A stretch of DNA of 64,000 bases, taken from Ceratodon purpureus. Taxonomy: Eukaryota; Streptophyta; Bryopsida; Pseudoditrichales; Ditrichaceae. Below are positions 24,887 to 34,809 of the stretch, in pieces. Under the pieces are notes generated by a model, which had not been told where the DNA came from, ran no database searches, and was given only the letters and a program-made list of their open reading frames with translations. The DNA lies in the NCBI GenBank assembly GCA_014871385.1, contig CM026424.1, positions 7,307,320-7,371,319 of the forward strand, written 5' to 3'. Made by a program: the position numbers and the translations under genes. The first letter of the stretch is position 1. Each line of letters opens with the position of its first letter.

Positions 24887-25570
24887 CTAAATGAAAATCC
24901 GAGCCCTTATATTTGGAATACTAGAAAATCTCTCTTTTAACAAAAGTGTCATTTTTTCATATTAGTTTACGCAAGGGTCTATCAATGCATTTCAACTCAA
25001 TTCATCTACTACACTTGTAGCATCAAATTTTCTTGTGAAGTTTTAGAAGATCATTTGATTCTTCCATACACTCCCAATTGATTTTTCTAGATGCTTCTTC
25101 ATTTGTTGTACTTGGTCATACATTCTTGCGGATTCTAAAGTATATTCATTCCATGTTCCTAAAATATCATATAAGGATTAAATAATCTCATTTTGATCCA
25201 TCACAATAAATGTAATTCACAAATTTTCAATTTTTTTTACAAAATAAAATTTAGAAAAAAACTGAATTTGAATTTTCAAAAAAAGAAAAGAAAAAAAGAT
25301 CAATGATAGCAATTGTGGATTCAACATTACATATGTAATCTATAATTCATAATTTATAAGTTCTATTTTATCATAGACATGTAAATTTTCCTTCCACTTT
25401 ATTTTTTACAATAAATCTTTGCAAATATACCACTCCGGAGGAAGGCAGGATCCGTTAACCCCTAGAGTCGAACGGCCTCAAAACTGCGTGAATAGTATAC
25501 AAGGGTACATCCCTAATTTGTGGACCACCTGAGAATATGTGGAAATGTACAACCTTGGTGCAACCTACAA
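24887..25570. other. AT-rich intergenic DNA left of the Mutator-like element
   Basis: No gene, repeat or RNA signal was recognised. Confidence 0.5.
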
Positions 25571-25579
25571 CTCTAAAGA

Positions 25580-25926
25580 GGATCGCCGTATTCTAGTGCT
25601 ACGAGCCTCCTGCGGAGGCCTCGCGCGGGCTGCGCTGCCCCGCGGGCAGCCCGAGACTCCCCGCCCCTCGAGACCCCCCCCGCGGGGTCTTCCCAGTCCC
25701 GGTCTCCGACCCGCGAGACGCCCTCGACGGGGTTTTCTCGTCCGTCTGCTCCGTCTCCGTCCGGGCCCACCATCGCGCCACGTCACGACTCCAGGTCATC
25801 CCCGCCCAGCACCCCCCCCTCTCCCCCCGTGCCCTAGCGCGGTCATTCCGTCTCCTCCTCCCCGCCGCCGTGCTGCGGAGCTGCTGCTCGCCGTGACTCT
25901 GCGACAACACTGTGCGAATGCTGTCC
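25580..25926 (+). repeat. MULE left terminal inverted repeat
   Basis: 347 bp, strongly GC-rich, with internal short palindromes (for example GCCTCCTGCGGAGGC). It likely carries transposase binding sites and the transposase promoter. It ends 75 bp before the transposase ATG. Confidence 0.93.
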
Positions 25927-26001
25927 CGCCGTGCTCCTGCGCAAGCAGGCGCCGTCCTGGGTCGAATGTCGATGTAGCACGCCATCGTCCTGGAAGTCGC
26001 C

Positions 26002-29000
26002 ATGGAGGTCGACGTGGTCGACCTTGCGGCGGATCATGATCCCTTCACACTGGATTTCGAAGGGACTGGATGCTTACGCTGTTCCGAAGCCGAGGACGGA
26101 GATGAGGACGATGGTGTAGAAGCGACTGAGAAGAGGGCGGCCAGGGCGACTGGGGTGGGCAGGGTACGGGATGTTACTCTGGAGAAACTCCGTGCTAGAT
26201 TGCAGATCCCGCCAGATGGGCCTTTCGACAGGACAGACATCGCTTGGGAAGGGAGGACAAATAATGGACGTGGCAGGCTGAGAGAAACGTTTCGTGCGAT
26301 TATTCCATGGGATCGGCTAGGGGATTTCGTTGAGGGTGAGCAGAGTATGAGGGATTTCCCGTGCACCTTCAACGAGGTCCCCAGCCTAGGACACAAGGCC
26401 GGTCAAGCTGAGAATGCGAAAGAAAGTAGTTACCTGCAGAAAATCAAGTAAGTTTTATTTGCTGGAGTTCTTTCAATTTGTTTCGTAGCACTTCCAGGGA
26501 TTTGTTTGTGATGTCTGTGCCCTCTGCAGTGCCCAAGACCGGTTTAGTTCCATTGAGTCACTGATTAGGGTCTTCATACCTCCGTTGTTCATAATTGGAA
26601 CCGTCCTGGAACAGGTTTCACTGCGAGTACGGCCCCCTTGACAGGACAGGAGAAGTGAAGAACGAGGTAGATAAAATATTTGCAAGTGCTGTAAAGAAAA
26701 AATTGTCAACCAATCAGAAGAATGCTAGAAAGCGAGTTGAGAAGCAGGAAAAGAAGGCCGCGAAGGAAGCAGCCAAGTTCGCAGCTGCTGAGGCAAAGAG
26801 AATTAAGGGTGCTAAACGAGCATTGCCACCGCAGGTTTCTGTTGAAGTTGCAGCAGAGGAGTCCGAGAATTCAGATGATGAGGATAACCATGCTCCATTC
26901 CAGGACGGGGTTCCTCTTCCAGCAAAGGTCGGGCCTGGGAGGATCCGTCGAGCTAGCAGGGTCCAAGCTGGTATGACTTCTAAACGAGGGTGCCAGTGCA
27001 ATTTCGTAGCAAAACAATTGTATATGGACAGCACCCTCTGTGAGATCCAGTACCATAACATGAACCATGTCAATACTCAGGGAAAGCCCTGTCATGGTAG
27101 TAGCTTTGCTGGATTTAGACACGCCTTAGGTGCAAGGCTGTCCTGGAGAACACGAAATTGGATTAGAACCATGTTGGCACAGGGGTTTTCATCTGCCCAG
27201 GTAATGGCCATCCACAAGAAGGAAGTATGGGAGTGCGCCAAAGAGAACAGGCCCTGTAGTAGAGACACATTTATTATGCCTGATGATGTTTACAATTTGA
27301 GCAAAAAAAGAGCATCTCAATTATGGCAGAAACACGCCAAAGATCCGTTGAGTGTGCGCATGTGGAAAGAAGAAAACGAGGAGAGTGTTTTCCATTATCA
27401 CGAGTTCGGTAATATAAATTTGAATGAAGCTGCCCCTACTGCTGAGGAGGAGGAACTACCATTCTGTCTTGGTATCCAGACGCCTTGGCAGCTGGAGATG
27501 ATGCTTCGGTATGGACATAAGAGGCAGGTTGCAATGGACGCTACATTTGGGACTAATGAACCGAAGGTATGCTCTGCCCTGTTTACTTTCAAAGCTTTTC
27601 TATTCACCCGTTTTCCTTACACATGTCCATACATGTCGTCCTCCACTGAATTCTGAAGGTCAATTCCCTGCGTCCTGGACTGTACCTTACTATTCCCTGT
27701 TCTGTTTAATATCCGCAGTACCCGTTGTACACTGTCATGGTCTTTGACGAGTGGGAGAACGGTATTCCCGTTGCATTTATCATCGTCGGAAAATCTAAGG
27801 AGAAAGATGTCAAGCCCTGGCTTGAAAAACTGAATGAGCGTTGTAAGGCTGTACAACCAGATTGGGAGCCTGGATCTTTTATCGTAGACAATGCTCAGGC
27901 GGAGATAAACGCCATTAGGTATTTCACCGTCCTCTCCCTTGGATATGCTGTCATGGTTAATGTAAATTTACTTTTCCATGTCACTCTGTCCATTACCGTA
28001 CTTACAGCCGGGTCTTCTGTTTCTCTTTCAGTAAAATTTGGCCTCGACTGCCCATAATGCTCTGCTTATGGCATGTGAGGAAGGCTTGGAAAGAAAACGC
28101 AGTCCAAAAGATCAAGGACGACGTCATGCGTGTCGAGGTTCTGAAAGCAGTAGAGGAAATAATGTACTCCCCTGATTTGGTTGAAGGTGACATCGCTGTT
28201 CAGAAAGCAAAACTGAAGATCGGTTTACTTCGTGAAAAGTTCCCTGCTGCAGAAGCCTTCATCTCATACTTCGAAGAGACTTGGAGCGGGAAAACTGCCA
28301 TGTGGATTACTGCGAACAGGAATTTCCCTCACTGTGGCCAGGACACCAACGCTGCTATAGAGTCGTATCACGCTAACTTGAAGTCCATTTTGGTTCAGAC
28401 AAGACAGAAGCTCACAGGACGACGTATGGACTGGTTGGTCTACCATCTCGTGGGGGATGTACTCACGCACTACTGGTACGGCGTCCAATGTAAGCTCTAC
28501 GGTTTCATAAAAAACAGGAAGGCGGAAGGGATTGTTGCAGGGGCAGTACTTAGAGCGCGGGAGATCCCACACGATAATGTCATGATCTACCCAGAGAAGT
28601 TGGACATTGCTTTGGTGCTATCTGTTAACAATTTCCCAGCAGTCTGGACAGTGACCTGTCCTGATTCAGTTTGGGCACAATGCGACTGTCCTATGGGAAA
28701 GAGAGGTAACATCTGTAAGCACGCCGTCAAGGTTTTCAAGTGTATCCATCCTGACATTGATGATGCACTGATTATAAGACACTGTGGTACGCTGAAGGGG
28801 ACAATTGAATCTGGTATGGACACTTCCCATATTGATGCGTTTAAGGATAGTAGGACAGTGGTTGCTGGGGAGGAGCCTCCTCCAGATGGACCTGTCCGGA
28901 CTCAGACAAGTGGTCCAAACGGACATTACCGTGATTTTCTAGCAGAGCTTGCAGAGATTCAGGAGTTGGTGACCCAGGACAGATCACTCACAGTGTTTGC

Positions 29001-29205
29001 ACTAGCGCAGGTCCGTTCTGTTAAGGGGAAGATCTTTGATCGTCAAGCTAAGGCTGTAGCAGGCTTATTACATCCCCTCTCGCAACCACAATTCGCACCA
29101 GGGGAGTGTGACAACAACACACGACGGCATCCAAGTTTCTTAGAGAAGTCGAGACACAAAGGCGGTAACGTTGGGAAGAAAAGAAAGGTCGAGCAGGATG
29201 GCTAG
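26002..29205 (+). CDS. Mutator-like transposase with SWIM zinc finger
   Basis: Four exons: 26002-26447, 26615-27566, 27719-27918, 28032-29205; junctions are GT-AG and in phase, giving 923 residues. An acidic N-terminus and a Lys/Ala-rich stretch (about residues 170-220) precede a Cys/His-rich region (CQCNFVAKQ ... PCHGSSF) that may bind DNA. The MULE core has candidate catalytic Asp457 (MDATFGTNEP) and Asp523 (IVDNAQAE), the CLWH motif (Cys544, His547) and Glu643 (AAIESYHANLK). The SWIM finger is C750-x-C752-x8-C761-x-H763 (CDCPMGKRGNICKH). The tail is basic, with a likely nuclear signal (KKRKVE). The protein should bind the terminal repeats and cut and move the element. No stop or frameshift is visible. 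Confidence 0.92.
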
Positions 29206-30027
29206 AAAGAGGGAACAATTTTCTATGACAACTACGTAGGTCTACATAGGACAGGGACAGGACGCTTTAACCGTCCTTACGGAAACTATGGCTCACACAG
29301 GCATGTAATACGAGTTTATTCTAACAGTACGTGTCGAACGTATGTTCATCGTTCTGCGTCCTTGTGTATTTCGTTTATTTTTTTTAAACCCCAGCGTTGT
29401 ATGGATCCTGCTGGTAATCATTCGTTCTAGGACACAATAATCCACCGCGTCCTCCTCTCTTTTCATTTTATCATTATTTATTATTTTTTTTTTTTTATTC
29501 TTATTTTTTTCCTTTCTCTTCCGTTTTGTTCACTTCTGAATATATTTATTTAATTTTTTTTTTTTTCCTTTTATTTTTTTAATTTTTTTTTTTTTTTGAT
29601 TTTAATTTCCCTTTCTGTTCTGGACTTCCGTTCACTTTGCATTTTTTTTTTTCCTTTTTTTTTTAATTTCTTTCCATCTACCATTTTCCTTTTTTTTTTA
29701 TTTTTTTTTCTGATTAACGATGTTTCTCTTATTTTTTTTTTTTAAAGTTTTCCTTTCACATTTCATTTTTCCCTTAACAAACATAAGAACCTGTTCCGGG
29801 TACTGTTCCTCCTGAACTCGGGACCATGTACTCACAGTCATGTCCGTTTGAAACAAGCATGAAAAACAACCGAAAGCAATGCATGACAATTACAAAGGGT
29901 CTTTAGAAAGTCGTAGTCCCTACCTAGGCTACCAGCATTTACAAAAACACAGTTCAGAGGCTTAACCCCCTCGGTGAATGCATGTCCATGTCCAGTCTGT
30001 TCCTACCGTCCTGCCCGACCCACCCCT
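29206..30027. other. T-rich spacer between the two convergent MULE genes
   Basis: This holds the 3' ends of both element genes. From about 29460 to 29755 the plus strand is dominated by T-runs of 7-15 bases. It may supply termination or polyadenylation signals, or simply be low-complexity filler. No coding sequence is supported. Confidence 0.6.
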
Positions 30028-32774
30028 CTACTCTTCCCGTCCTATGTCTACCACATCCCCTGTGTATGGACACACTGAAGTGCAGCTGCTCTCATGGGGG
30101 TTGTACCCGCTGATGTTGTGAAGATCCGAGGTCTGTCCGCAGTCCTTACCCGGGGGCGAGTCAATCTTCACTCCTGGGCCGTCCTCAGACTTCCTGGAAA
30201 CCGTCCTGAAACCCTCGTCTTCTTTTCCTTCCTGCTCCTGGTCGCCCTCCAAGTCGCCTACCCTCCCTAGCGCCTCCATCGTACACAGGATCTGGGATGC
30301 CCCGAACTCCCCTCCAATGTCTAAGCCTTCGAGGTCGGCAAGTGAGGTATCCTTCTTACCGGCCTGCTGTCCTGTCCAAGGTTGTAACTGGTCCCTGCAG
30401 AAGCGAATAGAGAGGTCGCATAGGGCTGTCATGGCCTGAATCACGTTTCCAGGCACGACCTTCCACTCCCCTGTCCAGTCAAGGCACCCCAAAGCATACC
30501 CCAAGTCAACCCCCTCGCGGAGCAGCATGATCCTCCAAAAGTCCTCCAGAGCTTTCTCCCGCCTCGCCTTCGAAGCCTCCAGCCACAGGACTCGGAGGTC
30601 GTCCTCCTTGTCCAAGGCGAGCATGTCTTTACATGCCCGCCAAAAGCATGACCGCATCCACTCCTCCCCGACCTTTACCTGTTCCTCGAACCCTGCTCCG
30701 GAGGCTGTGACATCGCAGAAAGCTTTGAAGTCCGCAGATCTCGTGTCCATTGAGGGGAACAGCAGAATACCAACGGTGGGCAAGTCTCTCATGGCGAACT
30801 TCACCTGCTGCATCCGGTCATACAAGAACTGCGAAGTAACACCAACCCGTGGGCAAATCATTGGAGCTTCCACGCCGTTCTCCCGTCTGCTGAACAGTTT
30901 GAGAGCTCTAACGAAAGGAGGCGCCTCGACCTCCTCGTCCTGGCCACGACATTCACCTCGGATCCAGGTGAGGATGTTCTGAAACTCCTCCTCGGTGTGA
31001 CGACAAGGCAATGTTAGAAATCCCGGAGCAGGCTTCTGAAGTAGCCGCATGAAGAGTGGACTCCAATTCCACTTCGCTGCCTCTGCCTGCAGCAACAAAT
31101 TCCTGTCGTACCTCTCCAATGCGTTAGTAACCCAGGCCCTCCTGTCCGCAAGCACCCCTTCCCTCTTCGACTTCCAAGCGTCCTCGTCCTCTTGATAACG
31201 TCTCACCTCTTGGTGATGCGACACAAACAGCTCGATCTCCATCCTCATGGCGACTTCATGTCGCTGTCGAAATGCTTCAATACACATCTTCGCCGCTTCG
31301 TACACCGGCATGGGAAGACCGTCCTGAAGCAATGGCGGAATCAATTACCATTGACGACCAGACACATATACTGACCCATTCAGTCAGCATATACTGAGAA
31401 AATAAAGGACACGGACAGTAAACTTACCCGAATTGCGGGGTCTATGGAGAACACACCCCAGGCGTTGAAGACCTTGCGTCCCAGTGTACCATTCGCATGG
31501 AGGGTGAGGACAGCCTCCTTTGCCTTGTCGACGTCCGTCAGAAGCTCCAAGTCGATGACGTCCCCTGTCTGCTCTACTAGACTGTACAGACCAGGGGGTT
31601 TTCTGGGCTTCTGAGGTGGCTCACCGAAGAGGTCGTCCGGGTACTTGGCGACTGACTTCAGGAGCAACTGTCTTTCCAAATCAGCCCGTGCATCCAGAGT
31701 TGGAGGGGGCATGCTGTCCAGAGGCCGAGGATTTACGATAGGCCGACCTCTCTCAGCAGGCGTCCTCGGCGACTGGGAATCTCCCCGGAACCGTTTGGGT
31801 GGCATTGCCCGAGATGGCGTACCCGCTCTGGACTGCGCAGCCTGCTTTTGCGCTCCCAACTTCCCTCCCGACCTGCTGTCCACTGCTGGTCCCTTACCTT
31901 TCCTGTCGCTGGTTGCCGTCTCCTTCTCCGCATCCTCCTTCTTCTTCCTCTTTAGCTCCTGGAGCTGCTCCGCGATGGTGGGATCGTCCTTTCTTCTCTT
32001 CATGGGCGGGTGGGACATGTAGGCGCTGTCTCCACTGGATGCGCTGCTGCTCAGAAGCACCATGTCGTCCTCGGGCTCCTCCACCGATGGCTCATCCTCC
32101 GGTCTGTCCCCCCCTTTCCCCCCACTCTCCCATGGTAATTTCATGTTATACTTCCTAAACACTGCAGCAATCTCAGAGTTTCCTTTAGCACCGTTCACAG
32201 GGAACATCTTCTGCGGCCCATCCTTTCCAGAGTCGTAGAGTGGGCAGAGGTCTTGTTGGCGATGCCAAGCCAGCTCACTTTTGTCTACCATGTCCCTGTT
32301 ACATAACCTGCAGAAGAAAGGAATCCGCTTCGACTTCATTTTGACCGTCCTATGCTTGCGCCGCCACAAGGAGTTCACTTCTACAACCAGCCAATCGAAT
32401 TCCGACTGGGTGTATGCCTCTCTCATCCTCTCTTTATCCGTCCACACCGTAGTACACAAGATTACATTCTCCAACTCGCCCTTCTTATTCTTCACTGTGA
32501 TCTGTAGGAACAACAGATTCTGATCATTCAGCATCACATACTTATGACACATGCGAAACTATGGTACGGAATAGGAAATGAAAGGCAGAGAGTTAGGACA
32601 GCTTACCCCGGGGACGACGCCAGGAGCTGCATTGTTCAGGATTTCACGGCCTTTGACACCGATCGCATTGTAGTCCAGTACCGTTGCATGACTCCGGAGA
32701 AACTCGACTGCCTCAGCGTAACTTTTCTTCGAGAGGTCGACGATGACCCGATCGCCTTCCTGTACAACCGACAT
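30028..32774 (-). CDS. MULE accessory protein of unknown function (second element gene)
   Basis: Three exons, 32774-32607, 32558-31428 and 31323-30028, all phase 0 with good splice sites, give 864 residues without a stop. I do not recognise the family. Visible features: a single Cys-x2-Cys...His-x5-Cys finger at about 139-161 (FFCRLCNRDMVDKSELAWHR), low-complexity charged and proline-rich linkers (about 190-340) with basic clusters, and a mostly helical C-terminal half rich in Glu, Arg, Trp and Leu, ending in an acidic tail. An alternative start is a 4-codon exon (33068-33057, MAAR, donor gtaagt) spliced to 32834, adding about 20 residues. Position, convergence and codon-level intactness suggest a transposition partner comparable to MURB; captured host sequence is the alternative. 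Confidence 0.82.
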
Positions 32775-33316
32775 TGTTAGCGAAAACCCCAATTTCTGGC
32801 GACCTATGACTACAGCGACACATACAAGCCCCACCTGGACGACATGCGCCTACAAGCAATCAACATAGAAGCTGTCGAGGACAGCAGCTGGACGTAAACC
32901 TCTAGCCTAGATCGAACTACGACGAACACATACCCTGCGAGACGACTGACACCGATGCCCAGCATTGTAGCGAAACCAGCGACAACAACTCTAACGCAAC
33001 GAACGACCATCTCGGCATCAAGTTCAGTAAACGATGAGGAGGGGAGGGCAACTTACACGAGCCGCCATGGCGTCAACACTGCTGCACTCTACGCCTTCAC
33101 GTCCTCAATGTTGATGCTGCTAGAACAGTACGATGATCTTGGCGACGCCAATGTAGGATGCGTGTGACCACCTTCGAGGGAGACGCAGAACCCTAAGGAA
33201 CCAACTCCGCCGGCATGCTTTCCACCATCTTCAATGCACCCCCGTAATTGCTCTCCGCTGGACGTCACACATCAAACCTGCAGTAATGGCACCACGGGCT
33301 AGGACGGCGGCTCCCA
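32775..33316. other. MULE internal region between accessory gene and right repeat
   Basis: Probable promoter and leader of the accessory gene. It contains the candidate 12-nt first coding exon at 33057-33068. Nothing else is recognised. Confidence 0.5.
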
Positions 33317-33663
33317 GGACAGCATTCGCACAGTGTTGTCGCAGAGTCACGGCGAGCAGCAGCTCCGCAGCACGGCGGCGGGGAGGAGGAGACGGAATGA
33401 CCGCGCTAGGGCACGGGGGGAAAGGGGGGGGTGCTGGGCGGGGATGACCTGGAGTCGTGACGTGGCGCGATGGTAGGCCCGGACGGAGACGGAGCAGACG
33501 GACGAGAAAACCCCGTCGAGGGCGTCTCGCGGGTCGGGGACCGGGACTGGGAAGACCCCGCGGGGGGGGTCTCGAGGGGCGGGGAGTCTCGGGCTGCCCG
33601 CGGGGCAGCGCAGCCCGCGCGAGGCCTCCGCAGGAGGCTCGTAGCACTAGAATACGGCGATCC
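33317..33663 (-). repeat. MULE right terminal inverted repeat
   Basis: Inverted copy of 25580-25926, equal in length. Read in the same orientation, the differences seen are T/C in the ggtcYccgac word, C/T in gggccYacc, and C/T before the last C-run. Long frames across this repeat (33231-33647 and its mirror on the left) are GC-rich artefacts. Confidence 0.93.
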
Positions 33664-33672
33664 CTCTAAAGA

Positions 33673-34260
33673 CTGCGCTTTCAATGAATAACACTGTGCA
33701 GCTTGCATATATTCCGCTTTTTATGAAATTTATATAATAAGTTTTTAATTAAGTAATAAATTTATCGTAAATATATCTCAATGAAGCATAATTCCTCATG
33801 TGGAGGCTTCATAAATTTCAGATTCCAGGTTATCCTACATTTGGATCTTCTTGTAGGAGTATAAAGGATGTTTTCCAAATTCTTAAATGAGTAAAATCTT
33901 CAAAATTGAGTCAATCAAATTATCAATCATGTACTGGACGAAATATTTTTATCTACTAAACTCAACAAGCTAGTGTTGTCAGTTTCTGAAGTTTACATTT
34001 TGTGCATCTCTTACTATGTTTGCCAAATTTTTGTGAAATTGGTGCAACAAACTACCATTTAATGTTTAAAGAACTTTTGATAATATTTTATTAATTAATA
34101 TTTTCTGTTTTATTATATGGATAAATAGAAATTCTTAAATATTTTATTTTTGTTTTGTTTTTATAATTTTATGCTACCATCTAATGTAGCTCTTTGAATT
34201 ATACTTTTTAGAAAGGCTTGTTGATTCATCAAGACACTGAGTTGCTACAAATTTTAAGTA
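33673..34260. other. AT-rich intergenic DNA between two transposable elements
   Basis: No gene or repeat was recognised. Confidence 0.5.
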
Positions 34261-34264
34261 TTAA

Positions 34265-34805
34265 CCCTTTAACGTCCCGATTCATAACTGTTTTCAAAGA
34301 TTTGTTATAAAATGGTTGATAAAAATGGAAAATGGATTTGATGTACAAAACAAAGTTGTAGTTGTCAATGTGAAGATAACATCTGTACGCTTGGATTCAT
34401 CATATTTATTAATAATATTTTTAAAGTAATTTTGCAAGGTTTTCTTTTGTAATTCAATTAAAAATCCAAAATTAATACTAATTTTTAAAAAATATTGTAA
34501 TGAGATTGGAACAACATGCATTACAAGATGGTATAGTTTCCATTATTTGATTCCACTTATTATGAAAAATCATGTTTAAGGTCCCTCTTTTTGAACTAAG
34601 ATTGAAACTTGACATAAATTACTTTTGTAATTTTTCAAAAATTCTCATTATCTTAATTCTGAAAATCCAAACCGTACAAATGGTATAAAACTAGCACAAG
34701 AATTGGAAAAAAAATAGAAATGGATGAAAAACATCCCACCAGACAGAAAACGAGCTACTGAAATTCATCCGGCGTCCAGAATCTGGACGCCGGCACGTTA
34801 AAGGG
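34265..34805. mobile_element. Non-autonomous TTAA-flanked element C (piggyBac-like)
   Basis: A 541-bp AT-rich unit starting CCCTTTAACGTCCCG (34265-34279) and ending in its inverse with one mismatch (complement CCCTTTAACGTGCCG, 34791-34805). TTAA lies immediately outside both ends (34261-34264, 34806-34809). The right end carries a perfect 11-bp-arm palindrome (CCGGCGTCCAG / CTGGACGCCGG, 34769-34793) abutting the repeat. Terminal CCCTTT plus TTAA is the classic piggyBac pattern. There is no coding capacity. Confidence 0.75.
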
Positions 34806-34809
34806 TTAA

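Larger units (their letters stand above)
25580..33663. mobile_element. Complete two-gene Mutator-like element (MULE), 8,084 bp
   Basis: The element is bounded by a 9-bp target duplication CTCTAAAGA (25571-25579 and 33664-33672), the length typical of Mutator transposons. Its 347-bp terminal inverted repeats (25580-25926 and 33317-33663) start GGATCGCCGTATTC. By eye they differ at only three positions, so insertion was recent. Inside are a plus-strand transposase gene (26002-29205) and a convergent minus-strand gene (30028-32774), both with intact reading frames. The GC-rich repeats stand out against the AT-rich flanks. The two convergent genes recall maize MuDR (mudrA/mudrB), though the second protein here is not recognisably MURB. 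Everything needed for autonomy seems present. Confidence 0.93.

Noticed and set aside
25539..26039. Long plus-strand frame (166 codons) across the left MULE repeat
   Set aside because: Arg/Pro-rich frame in GC-rich inverted repeat; its mirror appears at the right end, and the transposase uses another frame.
30527..32158. Plus-strand frames up to 151 codons inside the MULE accessory gene
   Set aside because: Opposite-strand shadows of the three-exon minus-strand gene.
33231..33708. Overlapping frames of 70-138 codons across the right MULE repeat
   Set aside because: Same cause: GC-rich terminal repeat read in several frames on both strands.
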